Source of the DNA: Pontibacter diazotrophicus
GTDB lineage: Bacteria > Bacteroidota > Bacteroidia > Cytophagales > Hymenobacteraceae
Direction of reading: 5' to 3'
DNA length: 64,000 nt
NCBI RefSeq assembly: GCF_003367245.1
Contig: NZ_QRGR01000005.1
Coordinates: 186,001 to 250,000, forward strand
Under the pieces are notes generated by a model, which saw only the letters and a list, made by a program, of their open reading frames with translations, had not been told where the DNA came from and did not search any database. Shown piece by piece: positions 26,380 through 35,473 of the stretch. Each line of letters begins with the position of its first letter. Position 1 is the stretch's first letter. The position numbers were made by a program, and so were the translations under genes.

Positions 26380-27795
26380 TCAAAAAGCTCCTGGCTCAGC
26401 CATACTCTTGTGCCTTTCTTTCATTGCACTTTTCTGACCCACAACCTGCCCCAGCAACAAACCAGCTATACTTCCAGCCAGTCCATACAGCATTGGGTTC
26501 ACCTCGGGTTCAAAGTATAGCGCCAGCAGCCATACGCCCATTCCGGCCAGCATAGAACCAATTGCAGCAGCCGAATTTGTTTTGCTCCAGAACATGCCCG
26601 CCACCAGCGGCACAAAAAGACTCACCAGGCTCAGCGCCGACGATTCGCTCACCAACTCATAGATATTGCTGCGCAGCAGCGCCATCGACAGCGAAACAGC
26701 CGCCACCACTAACACACTGAAACGGGAGAGGCGCAGTAGCTGGGTATCCGTCACGTTTTTAAGCAGCGGGCGCAGCATGTTCTCACTCATAATAGAAGCA
26801 GGAGCCAGAATGCCGCCGCTGGCCGTGCTGATAATGGCGGAAATAAGTGCTCCGAAGAAAAGTACTTTTACGAGCATTGACGACGACCGCAGGATAAGCC
26901 CCGGCACCAGCAACTGTGCGTCCTGCTGCATTAGTCCGGGGTACAGATGTTTAGCATAGAGGGCCAGCAGCAGCGGTATAAAAGCCACCGTCAGGTACAG
27001 GAACCCGGCACTAACGGAAGCCGCCACCGCCACCCGCTCCGATTTAGCCGACATCACCCGCTGAAATACATCCTGCTGCGGAATAGAGCCAAGCCCGATG
27101 GTAATCCAGAGGCCGAAGTAATTGAGCCAGCTGACAGCGCCACGCTCATCGGGTACAAAACGGAAGAAGTTATCCGGCAGCCCTGCTGTTACCTCCTGCA
27201 GCGGTACCTGTCGCAGCAGGTCCCAGCAGATAAATATCAAACCGCCGATGATCATCACCGTTTGTACAAAGTCGGTGATGGACACAGACCACATACCGCC
27301 CAGAAAGGTATAGCCGATAACGATGCCGCTGCCTATCAGGATGCCCGCTACGGTGGAAATGCCAAACACCTGGTTCATCACAATACCTAATGCCACCATC
27401 TGCGCCGCAATCCAGCCGAAGTAGGAGATAACCATGAAGAAGGCGGCAATCTGCTCGGTGGTTTTGTTGAAGCGTATGCGGTAATAGTCGCCCAGTGTGA
27501 GCAGGTTCATGCGGTAAATCCGCTTAGCGAAGAAAAGCCCCACCAGCACCAGGCACAGCGCGGCTCCAAACGGATCTTCGATGACACCGAGTAAGCCATG
27601 CGACGCAAATTCAGAGGAGGCACCCAGCAACGTTTCGGAACCAAACCAGGTTGCGAACACAACGGTAGTGGAAATGTAAAACGGCAACCGGCGGCCTGCC
27701 AGCAGGAAATCAGTGGTGTTGTGCACACGGCGCGAGGCCCAGTAGCCAATGCCAATGTTAAAGAGCAGGTAGAGCAGCACAAACAGGACGAGCAT
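26380..27795 (-). CDS. Sodium:solute symporter (SSS family)
   Basis: A 471-residue polytopic membrane protein with about 12-13 hydrophobic segments. SSS-family features include YWASRRVHNTTDFLLAGRRLP at the first loop, TWFGSETLLGASSEF, and the GGMWSVSITDFVQTVMIIGG stretch. It should import a solute with Na+. The substrate is not evident (acetate, sugar, proline and others are possible). The last codons overlap a possible start of the STAS-like gene, so the two may be coupled. Confidence 0.83.
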   Translation of the reverse strand: MLVLFVLLYLLFNIGIGYWASRRVHNTTDFLLAGRRLPFYISTTVVFATWFGSETLLGASSEFASHGLLGVIEDPFGAALCLVLVGLFFAKRIYRMNLLTLGDYYRIRFNKTTEQIAAFFMVISYFGWIAAQMVALGIVMNQVFGISTVAGILIGSGIVIGYTFLGGMWSVSITDFVQTVMIIGGLIFICWDLLRQVPLQEVTAGLPDNFFRFVPDERGAVSWLNYFGLWITIGLGSIPQQDVFQRVMSAKSERVAVAASVSAGFLYLTVAFIPLLLALYAKHLYPGLMQQDAQLLVPGLILRSSSMLVKVLFFGALISAIISTASGGILAPASIMSENMLRPLLKNVTDTQLLRLSRFSVLVVAAVSLSMALLRSNIYELVSESSALSLVSLFVPLVAGMFWSKTNSAAAIGSMLAGMGVWLLALYFEPEVNPMLYGLAGSIAGLLLGQVVGQKSAMKERHKSMAEPGAF

Positions 27796-27995
27796 AGCAA
27801 AAGGATTTTCCTGCTAAAATAGAAAGGAATGCTGAAAGAGAGGGAAACCCTGAGATCCGGAGCCGGGAAAATACATTAAAAAGGGGATTAGTGGATTAGA
27901 GGAACATTTTGGCAAAGTACTTGCTATTAAAATATCAGCTGCGAATTACCGTTTTACATTTACAGCGCACGTACTTTATTCAAGAAAACCAACCT

Positions 27996-28940
27996 ATGAT
28001 AAACATAAAGAAATTTGCCGTAATGATGGGCCTGGTGCTAGCTCCGGTTTTGGGACAGGTAGCCACTGCCGCTACCGTTGCTGCTCCGGTTACTGATGTT
28101 ACAGCCCCTGCTGATACCCGCGACATTGTGCAGGAAATTATTAATGTGGTGGGGCTGAAACCCCGCTTCGAACTTAGAGCCGCAGATATAGACAATGCCG
28201 CTGCTGTCGTTTATAACGGCAAGCGCTACATCCTGTACAGCGACAGCTTTTTGTCTAAAATCAACAACGCTGTACATACCGACTGGGGTGGCGTAAGTAT
28301 CCTGGCACACGAAATTGGGCATCACCTGAACGGGCATACTATGTCCAGAAGCGGTAGCAACCCGGAAGATGAACTGGAGGCTGATGAGTTCTCAGGTTTT
28401 GTGCTGCGCAAAATGGGCGCAAGTATGGCTGATGCGCAGGCCGCTATTGACCTGCTTTCAGAAGAAGAAAACTCCAGGACACATCCTGGCAAAAGATACC
28501 GTTTAGCAGCCATCAGCAAAGGCTGGAAAAGCGCAAACGACCAACTGCTGGCAAGTGCCCAGGGGCCACAGCCAGACCAGCGTGCAATTGTGCCGCGTAC
28601 AAGACCGGCAGCAGAACGCCAGATAGCTTCTGCACAACAGCAACGGCCTGCTGCCACACAGCGTCAGGCAGCAAGTACGCAGCGTGTGTCGATGGATAGC
28701 CGAAGTGTGCTGACCCGTGTGAACTTTACCAAAGCTCCCCGTGAGCAGTTTTATGTGACCACAAGGCTGAACCTGGTGCATATGACGGAAGACGGTGTAA
28801 GAGTGATTGGGAAGCTGGCTAAAACAAACAACCCAGATTACCCTTACTATTTCCAGAGCAAGATGATGGATACTGTCTTTGTAACCGAAGAAGGTTATCT
28901 GGTGAACAAGCGGGGACAACGTGTAGGGCACCTCTCTTAA
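27996..28940 (+). CDS. Secreted M48-like zinc metalloprotease
   Basis: Start chosen at the ATG 27996, where a signal peptide begins (314 aa); the longer frame from 27909 has no support. The zinc motif HEIGHH has His105, Glu106 and His109, and the third ligand Glu lies in ELEADEFSG (about 126-134), the M48/Ste24-like pattern. A Gln/Pro/Ala-rich linker (about 195-235) separates it from a C-terminal part. The enzyme probably acts in the periplasm; substrate unknown. It ends at a clean terminator. Confidence 0.75.
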   Translation: MINIKKFAVMMGLVLAPVLGQVATAATVAAPVTDVTAPADTRDIVQEIINVVGLKPRFELRAADIDNAAAVVYNGKRYILYSDSFLSKINNAVHTDWGGVSILAHEIGHHLNGHTMSRSGSNPEDELEADEFSGFVLRKMGASMADAQAAIDLLSEEENSRTHPGKRYRLAAISKGWKSANDQLLASAQGPQPDQRAIVPRTRPAAERQIASAQQQRPAATQRQAASTQRVSMDSRSVLTRVNFTKAPREQFYVTTRLNLVHMTEDGVRVIGKLAKTNNPDYPYYFQSKMMDTVFVTEEGYLVNKRGQRVGHLS

Positions 28941-28960
28941 ACCCTCTTTTATAATTTAAG

Positions 28961-28989
28961 GCCACACCTACTAAGAGGTGTGGCTTTTT
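28961..28989 (+). terminator. Terminator after M48-like gene
   Basis: gccacacct (28961-28969) pairs with aggtgtggc (28976-28984), 6-nt loop, then ttttt. Confidence 0.75.
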
Positions 28990-29062
28990 GTTTTATGGGT
29001 TATATGTATTTTTTTCGATATATTGCTACTTAAACCATTTTTTTGCCTAAAATAGTAGCGCT

Positions 29063-29773
29063 ATGCAATATTCAAGGTTACTTCTCCTCCTGCTGCTTTC
29101 CCCATTATTCATTTCCTGCGATGGCGGAGGAATGTGCCTGAAAGGTGAAGGAGACGTAGAAACACGCTCTGTGGATGTAGCGGCTTTGGAAGGGATACGT
29201 GTTGGGGGCAGTTCGCGGGTGTTTATACGGAAAGGTTCTCCGCAGCGGGTAGAGGTGAAGGGGCAGCCTAATGTGCTGGATGAACTGCAAACAGAAGTTC
29301 GGAATGGTGTCTGGGAAATTGACTTTAACCGCTGTTTGCGTGACCATGAGCCAGTGCAGGTATACCTTACCACACCAGAACTTAACACAGCAAGCGTAGG
29401 AGGCTCCGGTTATGTGGAACTGGAGGATGTGTTTGAAAGCGACGAGTTTGATGCCAGCGTTTCCGGCTCTGGTGACATAAAGCTGCGGCTGGCGGCTAAC
29501 CGCCTGAAGTCCCGCATTAGTGGCTCTGGCACAATTACTGCAGCTGGAGTAGCAAGCCGGCACGATGTATCCATCTCCGGGTCTGGCAGAAACAATAGCT
29601 TTGATCTGACCACAAGGGAGGCTGACGTAGACATCTCCGGCTCCGGTAGGGCAGAGCTGAATGTTGAAGATCGGCTGGATGTTGATATCAGTGGCAGTGG
29701 GCGCGTATATCATCAGGGTAATCCGTCTATCAATGCCGATGTTTCCGGATCTGGTAAGGTTGTCAGAAAATAA
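29063..29773 (+). CDS. Head-GIN (DUF2807) lipoprotein
   Basis: A 236-residue lipoprotein with lipobox FISC (Cys19). The mature domain carries repeated [IV]SGSG[RD] units (about seven visible), the turns of a right-handed parallel beta-helix typical of the head-GIN/DUF2807 family. The start VAALEGIRVGGSSRVFIRKG is also characteristic. These proteins are surface-associated in Bacteroidetes; function unknown. It is 19 bp upstream of the lipoprotein paralog B and probably cotranscribed with it. Confidence 0.85.
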   Translation: MQYSRLLLLLLLSPLFISCDGGGMCLKGEGDVETRSVDVAALEGIRVGGSSRVFIRKGSPQRVEVKGQPNVLDELQTEVRNGVWEIDFNRCLRDHEPVQVYLTTPELNTASVGGSGYVELEDVFESDEFDASVSGSGDIKLRLAANRLKSRISGSGTITAAGVASRHDVSISGSGRNNSFDLTTREADVDISGSGRAELNVEDRLDVDISGSGRVYHQGNPSINADVSGSGKVVRK

Positions 29774-29792
29774 AGAAGAAAGAAAATAGAGT

Positions 29793-30374
29793 ATGATAAG
29801 GAAGTACGGAAATTATGCGCTGGTGCTGGCCCTGTTGGTGTTCAGCTTTGCGTGTAAAACCAAGAATGACGTAGAGGCATTTAAGGAGGCAGAGTACAGC
29901 CTGCAAAGTGTGGACAGGGTAGAAGTAAATGGCGTGAATCTGCTACAGAAGAAAAGCCCGCAGGATTTCTCTTTCAGTGAGGCAGCAAAGTTGTTTTCGG
30001 CTTTTTCTGACAATAACCTGAATGCCACCTCAACCCTTGGCCTGAATGTAGCCCTGGGCGAAGGCCAGGAGGATCGCACTATGACGGTAACGCAGCTCAA
30101 GTGGCAGTTGCTGGTTGATGACCAACAGGCGATGAGTGGCCTGGTGAGTGAGCCTGTAGAGTTAAGGAATGGCTTAAACACCGTTACACTGCGTTCTCCC
30201 CTGAAACTGACAGAAGAAAATGGCCACCCTAACCTGAATAACCTGCTGCAACTGGCAACGCTCCTGAACCAGGATAAAACAGCCCGTCCGAAAGTAACGT
30301 TGCAGATAAAGCCTACCATCCAGACGTCCTTAGGTCCAATCGAGCTCCCTTCTTACATCAACATAAAAGAGTAG
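29793..30374 (+). CDS. Lipoprotein, LEA14-like paralog B
   Basis: A 193-residue lipoprotein (lipobox FAC, Cys21) homologous to the gene at 24983-25576. Shared blocks include FKEAEYSLQ, VNGVNLLQKKSP, MTVTQLKWQLLVD, the GLNTV segment and IKPTIQTSLGPIELPSYI. No catalytic motif is visible. It follows the head-GIN gene closely. An LEA14/WHy-like fold is only an inference. Confidence 0.65.
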   Translation: MIRKYGNYALVLALLVFSFACKTKNDVEAFKEAEYSLQSVDRVEVNGVNLLQKKSPQDFSFSEAAKLFSAFSDNNLNATSTLGLNVALGEGQEDRTMTVTQLKWQLLVDDQQAMSGLVSEPVELRNGLNTVTLRSPLKLTEENGHPNLNNLLQLATLLNQDKTARPKVTLQIKPTIQTSLGPIELPSYINIKE

Positions 30375-30920
30375 CAAAAAGCCAGACATTAGTGCCGGCT
30401 TTCTTATATGCTGTAATTGTGCTTTAGAGGTATCAGTATGTTTAGCTTCCTAAAGAAACAGATAGTGTAACAAATTTCCACAGAGTAGATTGTGTATTAC
30501 GGATGTGCTCTTATAAATCTTTACTGCTTTCCTGTCTTTCAGGAGGGTAAAAATCAGAGTAACATTATTTTAGATATACCGTAGCTGGCATGCTCCTTGT
30601 ATAAGTTAGATCATCTATTTTAGTTAAAGGTTATAACGAAAGCAAGAAGATGAAAGATAACGCAAAGCAATATAATGGCACTCAGGTACAGTCGAATGTG
30701 CCCCGGACTTTTATACGCCAGGGTTGGATTCCTACCGTCGTACAAATACAAAATAAAGAAAATAGAAACTGGCAGATGGAGCATCAGCCGATGCAGCACC
30801 AGAGGCTAGGCAGCAGAAACATAAGAAGAAAGCAGAACTGGGTAGCCTGGCCACAAATCTAAGGCGAAGCTTATGGCAAATACAGCCACTAATACTACTT
30901 TAGAGTTTTAGAGAACAATT
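30375..30920. other. 546-bp gap with one doubtful small ORF
   Basis: AT-rich region between the lipoprotein and the M28 peptidase. It holds only a weak hairpin just after the lipoprotein gene and the small basic ORF at 30650. Confidence 0.4.
30650..30862 (+). CDS. Small basic hypothetical ORF
   Basis: A 70-residue ORF starting ATG after agcaagaag. The product is rich in Gln, Asn, Arg and Trp, with strong basic charge (QHQRLGSRNIRRKQNW) and no hydrophobic stretch. No family is recognised. It may be a real small protein or a chance ORF, since composition differs from neighbouring proteins. Confidence 0.25.
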   Translation: MKDNAKQYNGTQVQSNVPRTFIRQGWIPTVVQIQNKENRNWQMEHQPMQHQRLGSRNIRRKQNWVAWPQI

Positions 30921-31835
30921 ATGAAAAAAATCCTTGCCCTGTCTATTATAGTTGCCATGCCCCTGTTAAGTGTGGCACAGCGCCCAAAACTGAATAAAGA
31001 ACAGCTGTTAAAAGATGTAGAAGTGCTTTCTTCAGACACATTAGAAGGGCGCCTGAGCGGCACAGAAGGCAATAAAATGGCACAGGCGTATATTCAGCAG
31101 CGCTTTAAGCAGATAGGCCTTACGCCGTTCGGGCAGGATTATAAGCAGCACTTCCGGCTGGAGTCGAAGCGGCTGGTGGTGGAGCAGGCAACTAACCTAG
31201 TGGGCTATATCCTGGGAAAGTCAGATAAAGCCATTGTTGTGACCGCACATTACGACCATGTGGGGCAACGGGATGGAGAAATCTATAATGGCGCCGATGA
31301 CAATGCCTCCGGCGTTGGGGCCTTGCTGGCCGCTGCTTCGCATTTTTCTAAAAGCAGACCGGAGCATACCCTGATTTTTGTGGCGCTTGATGGGGAAGAA
31401 CTAGGCTTGCAGGGGGCAAATGCTTTTCTGGAGACCCCACCCGTGCCTCTGCAAAACATGCTGCTGAATGTGAACATGGACATGCTGAGCATTAATGACA
31501 AGGGAGAGCTTTATGCCAGCGGTGCCTATAACAACCCGCAGCTAAAGCCATACCTGGAGCAGGTGAAGCCGCAGCCGCAGGCAAAACTGCTGCTGGGCCA
31601 CGACCAGCCCGAGCAGGGCCACGATGACTGGACCTCGCAGTCTGACCATTACCAGTTTCATAAGCGGAACATACCCTATGTATACTTCGGTGTAGAAGAC
31701 CATCCGCATTATCATAAACCCACAGATGATTATGTGAACGTTAACACAAAGTTTTACCCGGATGCTGCAGCCCTCGTGATTGATTTTATCAGCCTGATGG
31801 ATGCTAATTTAGATAAGCTGGCACTCCGTAAGTAG
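30921..31835 (+). CDS. M28 family metallopeptidase (secreted)
   Basis: A 304-residue peptidase with signal peptide (1-19, ending SVAQ). M28 zinc ligands are visible: His110 in TAHYDH, Asp126 in NGADDNASG, the Glu pair Glu159-Glu160 in DGEELG, Asp187 in NVNMDM and a His in PHYHKPTDDY near the end. It should be an aminopeptidase of the periplasm or surface. A terminator follows. Confidence 0.9.
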   Translation: MKKILALSIIVAMPLLSVAQRPKLNKEQLLKDVEVLSSDTLEGRLSGTEGNKMAQAYIQQRFKQIGLTPFGQDYKQHFRLESKRLVVEQATNLVGYILGKSDKAIVVTAHYDHVGQRDGEIYNGADDNASGVGALLAAASHFSKSRPEHTLIFVALDGEELGLQGANAFLETPPVPLQNMLLNVNMDMLSINDKGELYASGAYNNPQLKPYLEQVKPQPQAKLLLGHDQPEQGHDDWTSQSDHYQFHKRNIPYVYFGVEDHPHYHKPTDDYVNVNTKFYPDAAALVIDFISLMDANLDKLALRK

Positions 31836-31847
31836 AAGAGAAACATA

Positions 31848-31893
31848 AAAGGCAGGCATCTGCTCTTTCAGGAGATTGGATGTCTGCCTTTAC
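31848..31893 (+). terminator. Terminator after M28 gene
   Basis: Stem 31848-31860 / 31879-31891 (one G-T wobble) with an 18-nt loop, 12 bases past the stop. Confidence 0.65.
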
Positions 31894-32136
31894 TATTTGC
31901 TGAGCGATATATAATTAAAGTATAGTTGCCTGGAGCTACCCAGGAAGTCTGTGTCCGGAAGAGCGGCGGGTTAGTTTTTACTATTAAGGTTCTAAAGGAT
32001 AATGAGTTAACCTCTGCCTTCCTGTTTGAGTATAAAGGCAGATAATTTTTACCTCCGAATTGAGTTAAACGTAAAGGTAAATATAAAGATAAGTTCAGCG
32101 GGACAATACGCTTACATACACAATCCACCCTTACCT
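31894..32136. other. Leader region without visible gene
   Basis: The stretch before the beta-barrel gene has no gene; an in-frame upstream start at 32026 belongs to the same frame but is unlikely. TATAGTTG near 31920 is a weak -7-like word. Confidence 0.3.
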
Positions 32137-32901
32137 ATGAATAGTAAATTTTACCCTTTTCTCTTATTATGCTGCTTAACGCTATTTAGCCTGAGTACTG
32201 CTGAAGCCCAGACTATGTTGAATAAGAGGAGAGCAGTTAGCAAAGTGCCTGAAAAGCGTGGTATAATTCTTTCTATGGGCGGTGGTTTGGCTGCTGTCAG
32301 AAGTGATATATGTGGCAGGCCAGAATGCAACACGTTCGGACCGAACGTAAGTGTGGGGGCGCTTTATTACCTGACGTCTTACCTGGGTGTTAGCGGCAAC
32401 ATCGATTATTTGCGCTTAGGTGCAACGGAACGCTCTCCGCTTCGTCCTCTAAATGTTTCCTTTCGGTCCGAAGTGGTTGAAGTGACAGGAACTGTAGTGA
32501 TTAACCTGTTGGACAGCTACGCTGGCAGCGCAGGCTACCGCTCCTTGCGTAAGCGCTTTCTGGTGCCTTATATTCGGGCTGGCGCTGGTTTAATATATTA
32601 TACAGCTACCTCGTACCCGGGCCAGGGCAGGTTAAACGACTCACAGATTACTTATGAACCGGCGCGCAAGTATCCTGCCATTGCCGCTGTCATTCCCTTC
32701 GGAGGAGGTTTGCGCTTTCGCCTTAACGACGAGTTCAGCATCGCACCCGAGCTCATTTACCACATCACCACCACCGACTATTTAGATAATATCGATCCAG
32801 AGCTGGGAAACCCTAATGGGAGGGATGACCATTATGGCATTGCCGCCGTGAAAGTGCTTTACACACCCGTGCTCCGTAACAAGCTCTTCTCCCGTAAATA
32901 G
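32137..32901 (+). CDS. Outer-membrane beta-barrel protein
   Basis: From the ATG at 32137 (254 aa) a signal peptide runs to about TAEAQ (22). The upstream in-frame ATG at 32026 precedes the signal by 37 residues and is not supported. The mature part shows GGGLAAVRSDICGRPECNTFGPNVSVGALYYLTSYLGVSGNIDYLRLG and a run of amphipathic strands ending in FSRK. This is a Bacteroidetes barrel-type protein of unknown role. A conserved-looking CxxxxC pair follows the first strand. Confidence 0.7.
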   Translation: MNSKFYPFLLLCCLTLFSLSTAEAQTMLNKRRAVSKVPEKRGIILSMGGGLAAVRSDICGRPECNTFGPNVSVGALYYLTSYLGVSGNIDYLRLGATERSPLRPLNVSFRSEVVEVTGTVVINLLDSYAGSAGYRSLRKRFLVPYIRAGAGLIYYTATSYPGQGRLNDSQITYEPARKYPAIAAVIPFGGGLRFRLNDEFSIAPELIYHITTTDYLDNIDPELGNPNGRDDHYGIAAVKVLYTPVLRNKLFSRK

Positions 32902-33025
32902 CACGGGAAGCAGCTTCTTCAACAACTTTAGTTTTAACTACTCTGCTTTGGCTGCCGTAGAGAAAAGGCAGGAGCCGCTGCCTTTGCGGGGGTGGCCTTC
33001 CTGACTACATCTAAACAACCTCAAA

Positions 33026-34048
33026 ATGAAAGCAGACAACAAAAACAAGCTGTGGTGGCTGGCAGCTGGTGCAGGCGCCCTGATGGCAGCGAGAGCCGTT
33101 ATAAGAAAACTAGGTGCCTACGATTTTAATCATAAAGTAGTACTCATTACGGGTGGTTCGAGAGGCCTTGGCCTGGTGATGGCACGGCAGCTGGCTGCAG
33201 AAGGTGCCCGACTGGTGCTCTGCGCCCGCGACGAGTTTGAACTGGAAGATGCCCGCATGGAACTGGCAGGCAATGGTGCTGATGTGCTGGTGCAGAAATG
33301 CGACGTAACGGTGGCGCAGGAAGTAAACGATATGATTACGAATGTGCAGAACGAATTCGGCCCTATTGATGTGCTCATCAACAACGCGGGCATTATAAAT
33401 GCTGGTCCGGTAACCGAAATGACTTTGCATGATTTTGATGAAGCAATCAACATATACTACTGGGGCCCTATACATACCATTATGGCGGTGTTGCCTGGTA
33501 TGAAAGCGCGCGGCGGAGGCCTTATCCTAAATATATCTTCTATAGGCGGTAAGATGGGTGTGCCGCATCTTGTACCATACAGTGCCGGCAAGTTTGCGCT
33601 GACGGGGCTGTCGGAAGGGCTGCGGGCCGAGCTGATGAAGTATAACATAAATGTAACCGTTGCTACACCAGGTCTGATACAGACAGGAAGCCCGCGCCAT
33701 GCCTTTATAAAGGGCCAGCATAAAAAGGAATATGCGCTTTTCAAAATAATGGATTCCAGCCCGTTGACTTCTATGAGTGCTGAGGCGACGGCCAAAAAAA
33801 TACTGGATGCCCTGCGCTTCGGGGATGCGCAGGTAACTACTACACTGCCTGCTAAACTTGGTGCTATGCTGCACGGCCTGTCACCGGAACTGATGACGAA
33901 TATATTTGGCATGGTGAACAAATTCCTGCCAGGCGAAGGTGGCATTGGGAAGAATAGGGCGAAAGGCTACGAGAGCGAAACAGACCTGTCGATGTCACCG
34001 TTGACGGAGCGGACGCAGCAGGCAGCACAGCGCAACAACGAGTTGTAG
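33026..34048 (+). CDS. Short-chain dehydrogenase with N-terminal helix
   Basis: A 340-residue SDR. An N-terminal hydrophobic helix (about 8-26) precedes the Rossmann motif TGGSRGLG (42-49). NNAG, the catalytic Ser (ISSIGGK segment) and YSAGK (YxxxK) are all present. A C-terminal extension past 260 is rich in charged residues. The hydrophobic N-terminus suggests membrane association. Substrate is unknown; the group resembles general SDRs used on lipids or keto compounds. Confidence 0.83.
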   Translation: MKADNKNKLWWLAAGAGALMAARAVIRKLGAYDFNHKVVLITGGSRGLGLVMARQLAAEGARLVLCARDEFELEDARMELAGNGADVLVQKCDVTVAQEVNDMITNVQNEFGPIDVLINNAGIINAGPVTEMTLHDFDEAINIYYWGPIHTIMAVLPGMKARGGGLILNISSIGGKMGVPHLVPYSAGKFALTGLSEGLRAELMKYNINVTVATPGLIQTGSPRHAFIKGQHKKEYALFKIMDSSPLTSMSAEATAKKILDALRFGDAQVTTTLPAKLGAMLHGLSPELMTNIFGMVNKFLPGEGGIGKNRAKGYESETDLSMSPLTERTQQAAQRNNEL

Positions 34049-34113
34049 CTTTGATAATCTTATATGTTTAAAATACTGTCAGAGCCATACCCTTGGCAAG
34101 ACACAGGAAAACG

Positions 34114-34629
34114 ATGGAAATCAAGAAAAGAGAAAGAGCCTACGACGGCTACTTTAAAATCAATAAACTAACTGTAGAGCAGGAAGGGCAGACGTTTACA
34201 AGGGAGCAGTTTAATCGCGGAAATGCTGTATGTGCCCTGGTTTATGATACCGAAGCACAGAAATACATACTTACAAAGCAGTTCCGGATAGGGGCTGAGT
34301 CGGAGTTGGTAGAAATTGTGGCAGGTATGATAGATGAAGGAGAGGCGCCGGAGCAAAGCATCAGAAGAGAGATAGAAGAGGAAATCGGCTACCATGTGAA
34401 CAAGCTGGAGCACCTGTATACTTTTTACTCTTCACCGGGTGGCGCAACAGAAAAAGTAACGTTGTTCTATGCAGAGGTGTCGGAGCAGCACGCAAAGGGT
34501 GGCGGAAGCGCGCATGAGAACGAGTACATAGAGATAGTGCGGTACGAAGCGCAGGAACTGGTGAATTTAGAGACTTATGATGCTAAAACCATTATCGCGC
34601 AGCAATGGCTAAAACTGCAACAGCAATAA
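34114..34629 (+). CDS. NUDIX hydrolase (ADP-ribose pyrophosphatase-like)
   Basis: I chose the ATG at 34114 (171 aa); a TTG at 34093 adds seven residues. The NUDIX box is complete (GMIDEGEAPEQSIRREIEEEIGY, pattern G-x5-E-x7-R-E-x2-E-E-x-G). Residues such as TFYSSPGGATEKVTLFYAEV fit the ADP-ribose/nucleoside diphosphate sugar pyrophosphatase subgroup. It cleans nucleotide-sugar diphosphates in the cytoplasm. It converges on a lipoprotein gene across a 28-bp perfect hairpin. Confidence 0.85.
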   Translation: MEIKKRERAYDGYFKINKLTVEQEGQTFTREQFNRGNAVCALVYDTEAQKYILTKQFRIGAESELVEIVAGMIDEGEAPEQSIRREIEEEIGYHVNKLEHLYTFYSSPGGATEKVTLFYAEVSEQHAKGGGSAHENEYIEIVRYEAQELVNLETYDAKTIIAQQWLKLQQQ

Positions 34630-34633
34630 GAAG

Positions 34634-34694
34634 CTAACACTTCAAAATATAAAAAGCTGGCTCTATGCCAGCTTTTTATATTTTGAAGTGTTAG
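34634..34694 (+). terminator. 28-bp perfect hairpin, bidirectional terminator
   Basis: Arms 34634-34661 and 34667-34694 pair perfectly over 28 bp with a 5-nt loop (tctat). Internal A and T runs sit beside the short G+C-rich top (aaagctggc), giving a U-tract on both strands. The hairpin occupies nearly the whole gap between the convergent genes. Confidence 0.85.
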
Positions 34695-34697
34695 GGA

Positions 34698-35411
34698 TTA
34701 CCTCTCAGTGTTGCCCTGCAACATATCCATTGTGTCGGCGCTTCCCTCCAGTGCCAGGTACTCGGCCTGTAAAGTGCGAATCTTTAATCTATCGCTGGTT
34801 CGCAGCTGGCCTTCCAGTTGGCGGCGGCGCTGGTTAAGCTGGCTATACACATAGTCTACGTAGTCCCAGTCGTCCTGTGACCAGTTGCGGCGCTTGGCTC
34901 TTACTTCACCCATAAAGGTGAGGTATGCCTCCCGGATGTTCTCAGGCTGAATGTTGTTTAAGTTGTCATACTCATCCAGAAGCTGGTCCTGCCACTGATT
35001 TACTTTAGCTGGGTCGAGCGGTTGTTGCTGGCGGCGTTCCTGCCGGTCTTCCCAACGCTCGTAACGGCTCTGTAACGTTTTGAACTCTTCTTTCGATTGT
35101 TCCGAAAGGCTGTCAAACTTCTGCTCCAGCCTCGTGTTGCGTTCGCGTAGCTCTTCCCGGACCTGCGGCCATTCGCTACGAATAGCGGTGTCTCCCCGTT
35201 CCGTCTGCCTGTTTAACCAGGCCCTGAACTCCTCCAGTTCATCTTCCGCTGTGTTACCGGTTTTTATTACCCGGGCTGTGTCTTCACTTTCTGCTGTATC
35301 CACGGTTATCTCTTCCGTTGTTTCGACCTCCCGGCGGCTTTCGCAACTCCAGAGGGCAAAGCTTAAGCAGAGTATAGCTGTATATCTTAATGTTGGTTTT
35401 AAAGTATCCAT
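34698..35411 (-). CDS. Coiled-coil lipoprotein, hypothetical
   Basis: A 237-residue lipoprotein (lipobox ALWSC, Cys23) with an acidic Thr/Glu linker (about 28-60) and then long helical stretches (about 60-225) rich in Glu, Arg and Gln. The pattern suggests coiled coil or a helical bundle. No catalytic motif is seen. It sits 62 bp downstream of the GH3 gene on the same strand and could be cotranscribed with it. Confidence 0.65.
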   Translation of the reverse strand: MDTLKPTLRYTAILCLSFALWSCESRREVETTEEITVDTAESEDTARVIKTGNTAEDELEEFRAWLNRQTERGDTAIRSEWPQVREELRERNTRLEQKFDSLSEQSKEEFKTLQSRYERWEDRQERRQQQPLDPAKVNQWQDQLLDEYDNLNNIQPENIREAYLTFMGEVRAKRRNWSQDDWDYVDYVYSQLNQRRRQLEGQLRTSDRLKIRTLQAEYLALEGSADTMDMLQGNTER

Positions 35412-35473
35412 AGTTTTTCGAGTAAAAGAAAAATTCTTCTGACTTATGTACGAAAAGAGCTTCTTTTAGATAG

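Noticed and set aside
31868..32128. 86-codon minus-strand open frame before the beta-barrel gene
   Set aside because: No family, no ribosome site, and it overlaps the leader of the plus-strand gene.
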